DNA of 64,000 nucleotides. Source: an uncultured Sphingomonadaceae bacterium. GTDB lineage: Bacteria > Pseudomonadota > Alphaproteobacteria > Sphingomonadales > Sphingomonadaceae. Below, in pieces: positions 8,552 through 18,566 of the stretch. Numbering within the stretch: the stretch's first letter is position 1; every line of letters begins with the position of its first letter. The stretch spans positions 620,001 through 684,000 of the forward strand of contig CANMVC010000001.1 of assembly GCA_947501325.1 (NCBI GenBank). Reading direction: 5' to 3'. The translations under genes were made by a program, and so were the position numbers. The notes under the pieces were generated by a model. The model was not told the DNA's origin. It did not search any database and saw only the letters and a program-made list of their open reading frames with translations.

Positions 8552-9906
8552 GCCAATTCTCCTTCCAGAGCAGTCGCCAGTATTTCGACATCCTCGTCGC
8601 TGGTCGTTTCCGTCACCGCTACAATCAAGCCATGCGCCAGTTTACCCTCGTCCGGATAAAGCCGACCCAGCGATACGCCAGCCAGGATTTTCTGATCCGC
8701 CAGCTTCCGCACAATCGGCCGGGTGTCTTTATCAAGAACCAGCGTGAACTCATTGAAAAAGCTCTCATTCAGCACCGATACGCCGTCAATTTTTGCCAAG
8801 CGATCCGCTGCAGCAACCGCCTTTTTGTGGTTGAGCATCGCGAGCTCTCTCAGCCCCTTTTCGCCCAGCAAGGTCATATGCGCAGTAAAGGCCAAAGCAC
8901 AAAGCCCGCTATTGGTGCAGATATTCGAGGTCGCTTTCTCGCGCCGGATATGCTGTTCGCGTGTAGACAGCGTCAGCACAAAGCCGCGCTTGCCTTCGGA
9001 ATCCACGGTCTCGCCGCAAAGCCGTCCGGGCATCTGGCGAACATATTTTTGCTTGCAGCCGAACAGGCCAACATAAGGTCCGCCAAATTGCAGGCCGACG
9101 CCGAGCGACTGGCCTTCCCCTACCACGATATCGGCACCCATTTGACCGGGCGATGTAATGGCGCCCAAAGCCACGGGTTCCGTGACCACAGCGATCAGCA
9201 ACGCCTTGTGATTATGCGCTTTTTCAACCAGCGCTGACATATCCGATATGCGCCCCAATATGTCAGGATATTGCACCACGACACAGCTGGTATCGTCATC
9301 AATCTGGTCGAGCAAATTCGCGCCATCGGTCGCCGCTTCCAATGTCGGTGCTGCGTTAACCAGCTGGTCCTTCGTGAAACGCGCCATCGTTTCCGCGACA
9401 GACACATAATGCGGGTGCAGGCCAGAGGACAGGATCACCTTGCCGCGCTTGGTAATCCGCCGCGCCATGACAATCGCTTCCCAGCAGGCTGTGGAACCAT
9501 CATACATGGACGCATTGGCAACATCGACGCCGAAAAGGCGCGCTACCTGTGTCTGGAATTCAAACAGGGTCTGCAATGTCCCCTGCGCAATTTCCGGCTG
9601 ATAGGGCGTATAGGCAGTCAGAAACTCGCCGCGCTGGATGATATGATCAACGCTGGCAGGAACATGGTGGCGATAAGCCCCTGCCCCCAGGAAGAAAGGC
9701 ATATCGCCGGCCGCTGAATTATTCTTGGCCAGCTTCTTCATATGGGCTTCCACCGCCATTTCCCCGGCATGCATTGGCAGATCACGGATCGGACCATCCA
9801 GCCGCGCATCCTCTGGCACGTCAACGAACAATTCATCGATGCTGCTCACGCCGACAGTCGCCAGCATATCCTGGCGGTCATGGGGGGTTAGCGGTAGATA
9901 ACGCAT
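8548..9906 (-). CDS. gcvPA: Glycine dehydrogenase (decarboxylating) subunit 1
   Basis: First half of the split P-protein; together with GcvPB it forms the PLP-dependent glycine decarboxylase. The 452 residues begin with the typical MRYLPLTPHDRQDMLATVG, followed by FLGAGAYRHHVPASVDHI near 70, FLTAYTPYQPEIAQGTLQ near 95 and ASMYDGSTACWEA near 130. It lies 18 bases downstream of gcvH and overlaps gcvPB by four bases. The split form, rather than a single ~950-residue GcvP, occurs in many alphaproteobacteria, Gram-positives and thermophiles. Confidence 0.97.
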   Translation of the reverse strand: MRYLPLTPHDRQDMLATVGVSSIDELFVDVPEDARLDGPIRDLPMHAGEMAVEAHMKKLAKNNSAAGDMPFFLGAGAYRHHVPASVDHIIQRGEFLTAYTPYQPEIAQGTLQTLFEFQTQVARLFGVDVANASMYDGSTACWEAIVMARRITKRGKVILSSGLHPHYVSVAETMARFTKDQLVNAAPTLEAATDGANLLDQIDDDTSCVVVQYPDILGRISDMSALVEKAHNHKALLIAVVTEPVALGAITSPGQMGADIVVGEGQSLGVGLQFGGPYVGLFGCKQKYVRQMPGRLCGETVDSEGKRGFVLTLSTREQHIRREKATSNICTNSGLCALAFTAHMTLLGEKGLRELAMLNHKKAVAAADRLAKIDGVSVLNESFFNEFTLVLDKDTRPIVRKLADQKILAGVSLGRLYPDEGKLAHGLIVAVTETTSDEDVEILATALEGELA

Positions 9907-9924
9907 TTTCTTGTTCCTTAGTTT

Positions 9925-10296
9925 CTAAAGTCCGTCGACAAACGCCTTGTAGGCTTTCTCACCCATCAGATCGTCGAGTTCGGATTTGTCAGACAGCGTG
10001 ACCCGGAAAAACCAGCCATCTTCTTCGGCGGAGCTGTTAACCAGCGCGGGTTCGTCTTCCAGTGCGTCATTCACTTCGACCACCGTTCCGGAAACCGCGG
10101 CATAGACATCCGATGCTGCTTTTACGGACTCAACCACGGCGGCATCATCGCCCTGTGACAATTCCGCACCAATTTCTGGCGTTTCGACGAACACAATGTC
10201 GCCCAATTGCTCCTGCGCGTAATCGGTAATACCAACGGTTGCTGTTTCGCCTTCAACATCCACCCATTCATGCTCATCCGTATAATATCGGCTCAT
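9925..10296 (-). CDS. gcvH: Glycine cleavage system H protein
   Basis: Lipoyl carrier that shuttles the aminomethyl group between the P and T proteins. The 123-residue length is usual. The lipoylation site is Lys59 in [17 protein letters not shown]. The N-terminus [21 protein letters not shown] is typical, as is the C-terminal [17 protein letters not shown]. It is preceded by a purine-rich ribosome site (GGAAAAGGAC) and lies between gcvT and gcvPA. Confidence 0.97.
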   Translation of the reverse strand: MSRYYTDEHEWVDVEGETATVGITDYAQEQLGDIVFVETPEIGAELSQGDDAAVVESVKAASDVYAAVSGTVVEVNDALEDEPALVNSSAEEDGWFFRVTLSDKSELDDLMGEKAYKAFVDGL

Positions 10297-10325
10297 AGTC
10301 TCGTCCTTTTCCCTCTTCTTATTGT

Positions 10326-11471
10326 CTATAATTTCGGTTTGCGGTGATAGTTATGCGGCACAAAGGGCATGTCTGCTACCATGCAGGCTATTCGTTTGCC
10401 GCGTTGCTCCACGATGATTTCTGTCCCGGTTTCCGATAGCGCCGCCGGGACATAAGCCATGGCAATCGGCTTTTGCAGCGTTGGCGAGAAACCGCCACTG
10501 GTCACCGCACCAATCACCTTATCATCGGCGTCGACAACATTCGCGCCCTCGCGGACCGGCTGACGGCCATTGACGAACAGGCCAACGCGTTTTTTATCAG
10601 CCTTATTCGGATATTGCGCTAATACCCGCTCTGCGCCGGCGAAATTGGCTTCTTCCCGCCGCGCTTTGGAAAGGGCAAAGTTCAAATTCGCTTCGACCGG
10701 CAGCACATTGGCGTCCATGTCATGTCCATAAAGCGGCAGCCCCGCTTCCAGCCGCAAGCTATCGCGCGCGCCAAGACCGATGGGCTTCACTTCATCCATC
10801 GCACAAAGGGCGGCGGCCAGTTTTTCCGCGTGCTCCGCCGGAACGCTGATTTCAAATCCATCTTCGCCGGTATAGCCCGACCGGCTGATGCCAAGCGGAA
10901 TGTCGCCCCAGAGAAACGGCCCCGCTTCCATGAAATAGAGCTCGTTGGGAACGGGCCAGCCTGCTTCCAATGGCTGGATATTGAGCTTTGCCAGCGCATC
11001 AGCGGCTTTTGGCCCCTGCAGGGCGAGCAAGGCCGCGTCTTCCATATGGTTGAGCGTGATATGCTCGGGTAGTTGGCCGCGCATATAAGCAATATCATGA
11101 TGTTTGGTCGCGCCGTTAACCACCAGATAGAGATTGCGCCCGGTATTGGTGACCATCAGGTCGTCGAGAATTCCGCCGTCCTGTGCCAGCAGCAACGTAT
11201 AGCGGATTTTGCCAGCGCCCAGTGCCGAAATGTTACCCGGGGTAATCGCTTCCAGCGCCTCGGCGGCGCCTTCACCGTTCAGCTGCACCTGACCCATATG
11301 GCTCACATCGAACAATCCGGCATTTTCTCGGGTCCAAAGATGCTCGGCCATGACGCCTTCATATTGCACCGGCATTTCATACCCGGCAAAAGGCACCATC
11401 CGCCCACCAAGGCTGCGGTGCCAGCTATCGAGTGGCAATGTCTTCAATGTCTCGGTTTTATTATCACTCAT
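10326..11471 (-). CDS. gcvT: Aminomethyltransferase (glycine cleavage T protein)
   Basis: Transfers the methylene group from aminomethyl-lipoyl GcvH to tetrahydrofolate and releases ammonia. The 381 residues include [29 protein letters not shown] near 55, [16 protein letters not shown] near 195, and [20 protein letters not shown] near 230 with the folate-site Asp. The C-terminal barrel has [19 protein letters not shown]. The ATG at 11471 is preferred to the TTG directly before it; the Shine-Dalgarno is weak. It is the first gene after the tandem glycine riboswitch. Confidence 0.96.
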   Translation of the reverse strand: MSDNKTETLKTLPLDSWHRSLGGRMVPFAGYEMPVQYEGVMAEHLWTRENAGLFDVSHMGQVQLNGEGAAEALEAITPGNISALGAGKIRYTLLLAQDGGILDDLMVTNTGRNLYLVVNGATKHHDIAYMRGQLPEHITLNHMEDAALLALQGPKAADALAKLNIQPLEAGWPVPNELYFMEAGPFLWGDIPLGISRSGYTGEDGFEISVPAEHAEKLAAALCAMDEVKPIGLGARDSLRLEAGLPLYGHDMDANVLPVEANLNFALSKARREEANFAGAERVLAQYPNKADKKRVGLFVNGRQPVREGANVVDADDKVIGAVTSGGFSPTLQKPIAMAYVPAALSETGTEIIVEQRGKRIACMVADMPFVPHNYHRKPKL

Positions 11472-11524
11472 CAAAAATTCCGTTGGTCACAAGGGTACAG
11501 CTCACAGCAAAAGCCTGCAAAACT

Positions 11525-11740
11525 GCCCCCTCTGTCACGGAACCTGAGAGTTTCATGGTGCCCAAACAGCAGCCACTTACCCCTTCGGTGGAGCAACGCT
11601 TACCCAACAGGAAGCTTGCTCTCTTTCCAGAGTGCTTGTGAAATCTGTGCGGTCCATTGGCCTGAGAGTTTCCGGGGCGGTTGCTCCTTCGGCGGCTTGT
11701 CCTTCTATGGAATCGCAAACGCTCTCCCGCACAGCATCGT
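11525..11740 (-). promoter_or_regulatory. Tandem glycine riboswitch upstream of gcvT
   Basis: Read on the minus strand, two glycine aptamers occur in series. Aptamer 1 (about 11738-11645) is closed by a perfect 8-bp stem (CTGTGCGG/CCGCACAG) and contains GGGAGAGC, the core CCGAAGGAGCAA and AACTCTCAGGC. Aptamer 2 (about 11640-11528) contains AAGAGAGCAAG, the core ACCGAAGGGGTAAG and AACTCTCAGG. These are the hallmark conserved boxes of the family. The remaining ~55 bases before the gcvT start would be the expression platform. In this class glycine binding normally turns on gcv expression. The rest of the 364-base intergenic stretch up to 11838 shows nothing else I can name. Confidence 0.95.
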
Positions 11741-11838
11741 GATCTATGCCTCCAAGGCGGCGATCATAAGCAGTCTTAGGAGTGGATGAGCGTGCCGTAT
11801 GAGTCAATGATTCGATAGGCCCGAAGGCTGTAAAAAGT

Positions 11839-12513
11839 TCAGGCCGCTGCCTTTCCTGCCAATTTCCATATCGCGTCATTTTCATGGATAGTTGTGCCCG
11901 GCTTGTCTTGAGCCAGAAGCTCCGCAATGGCTGATGCTACTTCTGCCGCGTCGATGGAGCGATAGCGTCTCAAGGACCCGTGCAGCAACCGATCCATTAC
12001 CGGACTGGCAATAATCGCCAGGCTCTCGCCAAGCCGTGCATCACCCGACCGCTCTCCGCGCAGCAAACCCGGGCGAATGATATCGAGCCGGTCAAAGCCC
12101 TCGGCACGCAATAGTTGTTCTGCCTGCCCTTTTACTTTCAGGTAAAAACTCGAAGCTTCGGCATTGGCCATAGTCGAGGAAACGGTGATAAACTGGCGCG
12201 TACCCGCCGCCTTGGCAGCTTTGCCGACAGCGCCGACCAGATCGCGATCAACGGCGGCAAACGCCTCTTTCGATCCCGCTTTTTTCATCGTCGAGCCAAG
12301 ACAGGACACCGCGCGGCCTGCTTTGACAGTGGCGATAACGTCTGGCCATTCTTTAGTGGGCGCGACATGCACAGTCGCTGCGCCATAGGATTTATCTGCC
12401 GGTTTGCGGAGCAGCAAATGGAGCGCGTTATCTCGCCCATCGGCAATGAGCTTGCGGACCAGCAAATTGCCGATCAAACCCGTCGCACCAACGATCAATA
12501 CCGGGTCTGTCAT
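11839..12513 (-). CDS. NAD(P)-binding Rossmann protein, atypical SDR (TIP30/HTATIP2-like)
   Basis: A 224-residue atypical short-chain dehydrogenase. The nucleotide-binding motif [18 protein letters not shown] is at the N-terminus, followed by [16 protein letters not shown] near 90, [24 protein letters not shown] near 110-135 with Tyr and Lys in a YxxxK-like setting, and [11 protein letters not shown] near 150. This order resembles the HTATIP2/CC3 subgroup. No substrate can be given. It overlaps the dgt stop by four bases, so it is the third gene of a TPR/SPOR-dgt-SDR unit. Confidence 0.75.
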   Translation of the reverse strand: MTDPVLIVGATGLIGNLLVRKLIADGRDNALHLLLRKPADKSYGAATVHVAPTKEWPDVIATVKAGRAVSCLGSTMKKAGSKEAFAAVDRDLVGAVGKAAKAAGTRQFITVSSTMANAEASSFYLKVKGQAEQLLRAEGFDRLDIIRPGLLRGERSGDARLGESLAIIASPVMDRLLHGSLRRYRSIDAAEVASAIAELLAQDKPGTTIHENDAIWKLAGKAAA

Positions 12514-13673
12514 GCCTGATCTCCAAAAATTGCAGTGTGACTGTTGCTAGCATAGCGATCGGTCATGCCCGCCATGAAATCGGCAATGTGGCGCATGCGC
12601 TCGGGCTCCTCGGATGGCAGCGTTTTTGCCCAGCTTTCCGGCATCAATTGCGGCTTGTCCCGGTAGGCCGTGACCAGATCGGCAACGACGACCCGCGCCT
12701 TGTCGGCGGCTTCCATCTGCTCAGGATGATTATAGAGGTTGGCGTACATGAATTTTTTGAGCGCTCGTTCCTTCGTCGCCATATCATCAGAAAAACCGCC
12801 GATCATCATGCCAGCGCTGCGCACATCATCGCTGGTTTCGATGCCCGCGTCCCTGATCCGGCGCGCTGTCGTCTCGATCACATTGTTGACCATCAAGCCA
12901 ATTTGGTCGCGGATCAGTTCCGGCACCAGACGGTCGCGGTCTATGTCGGGAAAGCGCGTGCAGATATCACTCCAGCGTTCCGCGATAAAGGGTAGTATCA
13001 GCAGCTGATCAATGCTCAGCAGCCCGGCCCTGATACCATCGTCAATATCGTGATTATCATAAGCGATATCGTCGGCCACAGCCGCAATTTGTGCCTCCAG
13101 CGACGGCCAGCTATCGAGATCAAGATTCATTGGCGCATTGGCCTCCGACAAGGCCCAGGTCGGATCGGACACCGGACCATTATGTTTGGCGAGACCTTCG
13201 AGCATTTCCCATGTGAGGTTCAAACCATCCCAGCGTGGATAGGGCCGCTCCAATTTGGTCAGCGTCCGGATCGTCTGCGCATTGTGATCAAAGCCGCCAA
13301 AATCCGCGAGCGCTTCCTCCAGCGCATCTTCTCCGGCATGGCCAAAAGGCGGATGACCGATATCGTGCGCCAGACACAGCGCTTCGGTCAGGTCCTCGTT
13401 GAGCCCCAGCGTCCGCGCAATCGTCCGGCCAATCTGCGCGACTTCCAGACTGTGGGTCAGGCGAACCCGAAAATGATCTCCATCGGGAGAGACAAAAACC
13501 TGTGTTTTGTGGCGCAGGCGGCGGAACGAAATAGAGTGGATAATCCGGTCACGATCGCGTTGAAACCCATCTCGGGGCCCCCGGGTGCTGCCGTCATTTT
13601 CGGCGCGCCCTTCATCATGGAGCCGCCCACGGCTTGCGCGCGGGTCGCTGGCATAGCTGGCCATTTGCGCCAT
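12510..13673 (-). CDS. dgt: Deoxyguanosinetriphosphate triphosphohydrolase-like protein
   Basis: HD-domain dNTP triphosphohydrolase, expected to cleave dGTP or other dNTPs to nucleoside plus tripolyphosphate. The 387-residue length matches the alphaproteobacterial Dgt-like subgroup. Visible are [12 protein letters not shown] near 50, [18 protein letters not shown] near 70, the HD motif [20 protein letters not shown] near 100, and [17 protein letters not shown] near 190. Its ATG shares one base with the TAA of the SPOR gene (TAATG), suggesting coupled translation. The final residues overlap the SDR gene start. Confidence 0.93.
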   Translation of the reverse strand: MAQMASYASDPRASRGRLHDEGRAENDGSTRGPRDGFQRDRDRIIHSISFRRLRHKTQVFVSPDGDHFRVRLTHSLEVAQIGRTIARTLGLNEDLTEALCLAHDIGHPPFGHAGEDALEEALADFGGFDHNAQTIRTLTKLERPYPRWDGLNLTWEMLEGLAKHNGPVSDPTWALSEANAPMNLDLDSWPSLEAQIAAVADDIAYDNHDIDDGIRAGLLSIDQLLILPFIAERWSDICTRFPDIDRDRLVPELIRDQIGLMVNNVIETTARRIRDAGIETSDDVRSAGMMIGGFSDDMATKERALKKFMYANLYNHPEQMEAADKARVVVADLVTAYRDKPQLMPESWAKTLPSEEPERMRHIADFMAGMTDRYASNSHTAIFGDQA

Positions 13674-15481
13674 TAGTTCAGCTTGTTCACTTCCGTGCCA
13701 TTCGCACTGACCCAGGCAAAGCCATCGCCACCGTTCTTGCGAAAGCCAGCCTCAAATTTTTTCGCGCTACTAAAATCATCAAAAGGTCCGACCACTAACC
13801 GCTTTGTTTTTCCCCATGGCGAAGTCCAGCCATTAGTATCGGCAAACAGATCAGCATTTTTCTTCGACATCCGCCGATAGTCATATTGAAGCGCCTTGAG
13901 ATCGGAGCCCGTCGCGATCTGTACCCAATAGCGTTTCGGATGTTCCGGCGGCTTCGGCTTGGCCTCTTCCTTTTTGGCGGCTGGTTTCTCAACTATCGGC
14001 TTCGGTTTTGCCGGTGTAATCGCTGCCAAATTCACGGGCACGACAGTTGTTTTTTTCTCCGTTTCAGGAATCGCGATCGAGCCGATAATATCGGATAACG
14101 CCCGACGCGGCGGAGCAGCAGAAGCCGCCTCAACGGACGGACCGGAGCTATTTGTCGATGATGACGATGATCCGGCATTAGCCAGATCGAAGGTCACCAG
14201 CTGCACCGGCTTTTTTGATTGTCCGCTACCGGATGGGGTCGATGCTGCAACATCACCGATATCGACTTTTCGCGTGACAGTAGCCGATACCAGCGGTGGA
14301 GTCTTCGTATCAGTGACCGGCGGCGACATCGCTATTCGCTTTTCTGTCTTTGCATTGGCTCCGCCGACTGCCGTTTCAAAGCCCGGCGCTGCCGCGGGCT
14401 CTTCTGCTCGAGACGCGCTTTGTGTGACGGGATCATTGGGGCGACTGACCGTCGGCTTCACTAAGGGCCTTGCACTTGTTGGGGTCGGCAAGGAGCGAAT
14501 AGCGAGCGGCATCTTGCCGTTTGATGCCGAGCGGGATGCAGTCTGTTTCTTTTTGCTGTCGCTGCTTTTGGAACCCGGTCGGCGGCGTGGTGACGTGTCT
14601 GGCATCGCCAGAACTTTAGGCTTTTCTACATCGCCGCCCAAAGGCTCACCCATGGGTATCAGTCCGGCATCAGCGCCATCACCGCCACGCACAGCGCTAT
14701 TGGCGGCGAGGCGAACGGAAGCGACATCGACACCAATATTTTCACTGGCCGGAAAGTGGCCAAAGTGCACCGCAGCCGCCTTTTGCGCCGCCGTCAATTT
14801 CGGCATCCGGTCAAAGAAAGGTTTGATGGCTTTCGCCATCTTCTTTCTCATCGTTTGACTGGCAATCTTGTTGGCCTCTTTCTTCTGGCCATTCATCGCA
14901 AGTATAAAAGCCCGATTGCGCCAGGCATCCCGATCGCTTTTCAGAAGCAGAGGATTGAGCTTTACTTCAGCTTCCTCGACATTGCCGCTTATCCCCAGTG
15001 AAATCGCATAGCGGGTTAGCAGCTTGTCACTCTGGCCATGTTGCAGCGCCAGTGCGTAATCTTTTTGCGCGTCGGCGGTACGACCGATCAGATCATAGGC
15101 CAGCCCCCGGTCGACCGCGATATCTTTTGCAGCCACACCATTGGCGATCGCTTCGTCAAAATAGCGGATAGCTCCGAACGGGTTTTGCTCCAGCAACAAA
15201 GCGCGGGCCAGCCCCGCCTTTACCCGGCCGCTTTTAGGATAGATTTCATCCGCCTTGGCGAGAAACCCTAATGCCGCCCGTGTATCGCCCAATGCCAGCG
15301 CAGCCAGTCCAGCGTCGGCGAGCGCAGAGGAATTATTAGAATTTTGGGCTATCCGACGCAGCGCATGTTGCAAATTTGCAGTGCTGGTTTCCGCGCTGCT
15401 CTGGGCAGAGATAGGCGCTGGAAGTGCAACTCCCATCAACGGAATGGCGGCCAGCATCAGATATTTTGAGAATTTTTTCAC
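13673..15481 (-). CDS. Secreted TPR and SPOR domain protein
   Basis: A 602-residue exported protein. There is a signal peptide ending in APISAQS (about residue 27), then TPR-like helical repeats to ~210 (for example [21 protein letters not shown]). A long low-complexity Pro/Ser/Lys/Thr linker covers about 260-510. A C-terminal SPOR domain follows, beginning [24 protein letters not shown] domains bind denuded septal peptidoglycan, so a division-site role is likely. It lies 117 bases after ftsZ on the same strand, where many alphaproteobacteria have lpxC, and is coupled to dgt by TAATG. The exact role is unknown. Confidence 0.85.
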   Translation of the reverse strand: MKKFSKYLMLAAIPLMGVALPAPISAQSSAETSTANLQHALRRIAQNSNNSSALADAGLAALALGDTRAALGFLAKADEIYPKSGRVKAGLARALLLEQNPFGAIRYFDEAIANGVAAKDIAVDRGLAYDLIGRTADAQKDYALALQHGQSDKLLTRYAISLGISGNVEEAEVKLNPLLLKSDRDAWRNRAFILAMNGQKKEANKIASQTMRKKMAKAIKPFFDRMPKLTAAQKAAAVHFGHFPASENIGVDVASVRLAANSAVRGGDGADAGLIPMGEPLGGDVEKPKVLAMPDTSPRRRPGSKSSDSKKKQTASRSASNGKMPLAIRSLPTPTSARPLVKPTVSRPNDPVTQSASRAEEPAAAPGFETAVGGANAKTEKRIAMSPPVTDTKTPPLVSATVTRKVDIGDVAASTPSGSGQSKKPVQLVTFDLANAGSSSSSTNSSGPSVEAASAAPPRRALSDIIGSIAIPETEKKTTVVPVNLAAITPAKPKPIVEKPAAKKEEAKPKPPEHPKRYWVQIATGSDLKALQYDYRRMSKKNADLFADTNGWTSPWGKTKRLVVGPFDDFSSAKKFEAGFRKNGGDGFAWVSANGTEVNKLN

Positions 15482-15561
15482 CGTATCACTAAACCGCTTG
15501 ATGGATCGAAAATCAAGCGCTCCTGAAAGCAGGAGAGGTCAACTGCCCCGATCAGACGACA

Positions 15562-15598
15562 GGAAACCAATGCAGGCAACTGATCGATGGTGGTTTCC
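15562..15598 (-). terminator. Possible hairpin after ftsZ
   Basis: A perfect 8-bp inverted repeat (GGAAACCA ... TGGTTTCC) with a 21-base loop begins immediately after the ftsZ stop. A second small stem (CTCCTG-AAAG-CAGGAG, 15520-15535) follows. Neither has a T-run, so rho-independent termination is uncertain; RNA processing or attenuation before the SPOR gene are alternatives. Confidence 0.35.
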
Positions 15599-17143
15599 TC
15601 ACTGGTTGTTTTGACGGTTCAAAAATCTTGGGATATCGAGCGGGTCGCTTGACTTTTCGTCCTCGTCCTCGCCTTCCTCCTCGGCTTTATTTCCACCGCG
15701 GGTAAGATTGGACATGCGCTCAAACAAAGTGCCGCCGCCACTGGCAACCCGTGGTGCAGAACCGCTTGATGCAGGCGCCGGAGTGTCTTCTTCATCTTGC
15801 GGCTGCATACTATCATCACCAAGCACCAGCTCATCTTCCTCTGGTTCATCGGTAACCATGCCTGGCGTTAATGACGCAAAAGACGGCGCGGCAGGGCTTT
15901 CAGCTGCCAAATCATCGTCATCAGAATAGGTTGCCGCTGGTGCAGGAGCCGGTTGTGGCTCCGGCTCTGGCGCTGCTTCAACTTCCGTTTCCGGATCGGA
16001 TTCAAGGACCATCTCGGCTTCCGATGTTTCGAGACTATCGGCCATATCCAATACAGGCTCTTCGTCCTGTGTTTCAGCTTCTGGTTCGGCTGGGATAGTT
16101 GAGGCGAAAGAAGGCGCTGCCGGTGTCGGATTGCTCATCGCGAAGGAAGAGCTGACGGCAGGTGCTGCGACCGAACCATCGCTATCGATGCCGGTGGCAA
16201 CGACCGAAACGCGGATGCGGCCGTCAAGATTTTCGTTAAACGCGCTGCCCCAGATGATGTTGGCATCAGGATCAACCAGTTCGCGGATATGATTAGCCGC
16301 TTCGTCCACTTCCATCAGGCGCATGTCTTCGCCGCCAGTGATGGAAACGATGACGCCTTTTGCGCCCTGCATCGACACGCCGTCGAGCAGCGGGTTGGCA
16401 ATGGCTTTTTCAGCCGCTTCGAGAGCACGGCCGTCGCCTTCCGCTTCGCCAGTGCCCATCATCGCCTTGCCCATTTCGTGCATCACGGAACGGACGTCAG
16501 CAAAATCGAGGTTGATCAGCCCAGGCATGACCATCAGGTCAGTAATGCCACGGACACCCTGTTGCAGCACTTCGTCGGCCAACAGAAAAGCTTCTTTGAA
16601 AGTCGTATTGGGATTAGCGACGAGGAACAGGTTCTGATTGGGGATGATGATTAGAGTATCGACGTTTTTCTGCAGCTCTTCGATACCGGCATTGGCCGAT
16701 TTCATCCGCCGCGTGCCTTCGAAAGTAAATGGTTTGGTGACAACGCCAACGGTCAATATGCCCTTGTCACGCGCCGCCTTGGCGATGACCGGAGCCGCAC
16801 CCGTACCGGTGCCGCCGCCCATGCCAGCCGCGATGAAGCACATATGCGCGCCTTCGAGAGCCTTTTCGACGAGCTCAAGCGTTTCTTCCGCTGCTGCGCG
16901 TCCAACTTCGGGGCGAGAACCGGCACCAAGGCCCTGCGTAATCTCTGGCCCAAGCTGAATGCGCTGTTCGGCGGGGGAGCTATTGAGCGATTGAGCATCG
17001 GTATTGCTGACGATGAAATCAACGCCTTCGACCTTTGCCGCAATCATATTTGCGATCGCGTTTCCGCCTGCTCCGCCAACCCCGATAACGGCGATACGTG
17101 GTTTCAACTCTTCCACTTCAGGTGGGCCAATATTGATGCTCAT
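15599..17143 (-). CDS. ftsZ: Cell division protein FtsZ
   Basis: Tubulin-like GTPase that forms the division ring. The 514 residues comprise [17 protein letters not shown] near 17, the GTP-binding signature GGGTGTG at 109-115, and the T7 synergy loop [14 protein letters not shown] near 210. A globular end near 320 is followed by a long acidic, Ala/Pro/Glu-rich linker. The C-terminal tail contains the conserved peptide [12 protein letters not shown] that binds FtsA and other partners. The linker makes it longer than the ~380 residues of E. coli FtsZ, which is common in alphaproteobacteria. A 104-base AT-rich gap to ftsA leaves room for its own promoter. Confidence 0.98.
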   Translation of the reverse strand: MSINIGPPEVEELKPRIAVIGVGGAGGNAIANMIAAKVEGVDFIVSNTDAQSLNSSPAEQRIQLGPEITQGLGAGSRPEVGRAAAEETLELVEKALEGAHMCFIAAGMGGGTGTGAAPVIAKAARDKGILTVGVVTKPFTFEGTRRMKSANAGIEELQKNVDTLIIIPNQNLFLVANPNTTFKEAFLLADEVLQQGVRGITDLMVMPGLINLDFADVRSVMHEMGKAMMGTGEAEGDGRALEAAEKAIANPLLDGVSMQGAKGVIVSITGGEDMRLMEVDEAANHIRELVDPDANIIWGSAFNENLDGRIRVSVVATGIDSDGSVAAPAVSSSFAMSNPTPAAPSFASTIPAEPEAETQDEEPVLDMADSLETSEAEMVLESDPETEVEAAPEPEPQPAPAPAATYSDDDDLAAESPAAPSFASLTPGMVTDEPEEDELVLGDDSMQPQDEEDTPAPASSGSAPRVASGGGTLFERMSNLTRGGNKAEEEGEDEDEKSSDPLDIPRFLNRQNNQ

Positions 17144-17247
17144 TCTACTGTCTCCCCAGACATAAACTCGATGTGTAACATTTGGGTAACGCTTTGCACA
17201 AATTTGATGCGGGAATCACCCGAAAAGTTAATTTTTTTCGTAAATTC

Positions 17248-18507
17248 TTAAAAATTCCCCCGGATTGCCGACATCAGCCGCCCAATTACCGCAGAACCGG
17301 CATATTTGTGGACGTTTTGATGGCTGCTGGAAAGCGATCTGAGGTCGACGGGTTCCTGCGCCGCATAAAGCGCAAGACCGGCAAGACCAGCGAAACCCGG
17401 ACCGCTATGGGCTTCGGGCAAAGCGGTCAGTCCCGTCGGTCGACCAATGCGTACTGTCTGACCCAGCGCCGATTGCGCATAATCGGCTATACCTTTGAGT
17501 TCTGCGCCGCCACCGGTCAGCACCACCTGGCGTCCAACCGGGCCGGTAAAGCCCAGCGTCTTGAGTGTCTGACCAATTTCGCCGATCAAATGATCAAGGC
17601 GTTGGCGAATGACACCGATGAGCTGCGCTTTGGTGATGCGGCCCTCGCCATCGATTTCGGGTCCGGTTGCGTCCAGTTGGAGATCAATCACATCATGATT
17701 GTCGCGCGGGCTCGTCGTCGCAGATCCATGGAAACATTTAATCCGCTCCGCTTGCGCCCGCCGCAGGCCAAAGGATGACGCGATGTCGTCGGTAATATCC
17801 GCTGCGCCATAAGGCAGCGTCGCAAGGCCAACCAGCATCCCGCCTGCGAAAAGCGAGACATTGGTCACCTCTGCGCCCAATTCGACCATCGCGACGCCAA
17901 GTTCGCGCTCTTCATGGGACAGGCACGCCGTGCCCGCAGCAATGGGTGAGGCAATGATCGACTTCACGTTGAGATGCGCGCCGCGCACACTCATGTCGAT
18001 ATTGCGAACAGGCGATCCGTCAGCGAGGATCACATGGATGTCCACGCCTAACCGATCAGCATGCAATCCCTTGGGCTTCTTCACCCCGGCAAGACCGTCG
18101 ATTGTGTAAAGTGCAGGCTGTGCATGCAGCACCATCTTACCCTGCGGGTCGATGCTGTTGCGTCCCGCTTGCAACAGGTGATCAATATCATCCTGTTCGA
18201 TCCGTTGGCCACCCAATTCCGTCTCAACCGCGGTTAGCATGCTGGTCAGGCCGCCAGCGGAAAAGCTGACCCAGACATCATCAATATTGGTCCCGGCAAT
18301 CCGTTCGGCCTGCTCCACCGCATCGCGGACATCCAGTTCGGTACGCTCGGTATCGGCAATATAGCCGCGCTTCACGCCTTTGCTGGCGCGCTGCCCCGTT
18401 CCCAGCACGGTGATGTCGCCATTGTCCATCCGACCAGCGATCATCGCTGTAATCTTGGACGATCCGATATCCAAAGCGGTAAAAATCTTTTCTACCCGTG
18501 CTGCCAT
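17248..18507 (-). CDS. ftsA: Cell division protein FtsA
   Basis: Actin-like ATPase that tethers FtsZ to the membrane. The 419 residues include phosphate-1 motif FTALDIGSSKITAMIAG at the N-terminus, the 1C domain with RGAHLNVKSIIASPIAAG near 165, phosphate-2 VAMVELGAEVTNVSLFAGG near 205, and the adenosine motif VVLTGGGAELKGIADYA near 320. The C-terminus HKYAGSAVIGRLMSAIRGNF fits an amphipathic membrane-targeting helix. It is 59 bases after ftsQ and 104 bases before ftsZ. Confidence 0.97.
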   Translation of the reverse strand: MAARVEKIFTALDIGSSKITAMIAGRMDNGDITVLGTGQRASKGVKRGYIADTERTELDVRDAVEQAERIAGTNIDDVWVSFSAGGLTSMLTAVETELGGQRIEQDDIDHLLQAGRNSIDPQGKMVLHAQPALYTIDGLAGVKKPKGLHADRLGVDIHVILADGSPVRNIDMSVRGAHLNVKSIIASPIAAGTACLSHEERELGVAMVELGAEVTNVSLFAGGMLVGLATLPYGAADITDDIASSFGLRRAQAERIKCFHGSATTSPRDNHDVIDLQLDATGPEIDGEGRITKAQLIGVIRQRLDHLIGEIGQTLKTLGFTGPVGRQVVLTGGGAELKGIADYAQSALGQTVRIGRPTGLTALPEAHSGPGFAGLAGLALYAAQEPVDLRSLSSSHQNVHKYAGSAVIGRLMSAIRGNF

Positions 18508-18566
18508 TTGCTTATTCCTTACTTCCTTTTTGCTGCCCTATGGTGCCCCCATGAGATAGCGTATGT

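Noticed and set aside
13959-14858. 299-residue plus-strand open frame
   Set aside because: It is antisense to the low-complexity linker of the TPR/SPOR protein. A linker rich in Ser/Pro/Lys produces long antisense frames without stops.
17144-17247. CtrA-type TTAA-N7-TTAA site in the ftsA-ftsZ gap
   Set aside because: The gap is AT-rich and contains TTAA tetramers, but not with the required seven-base spacing.
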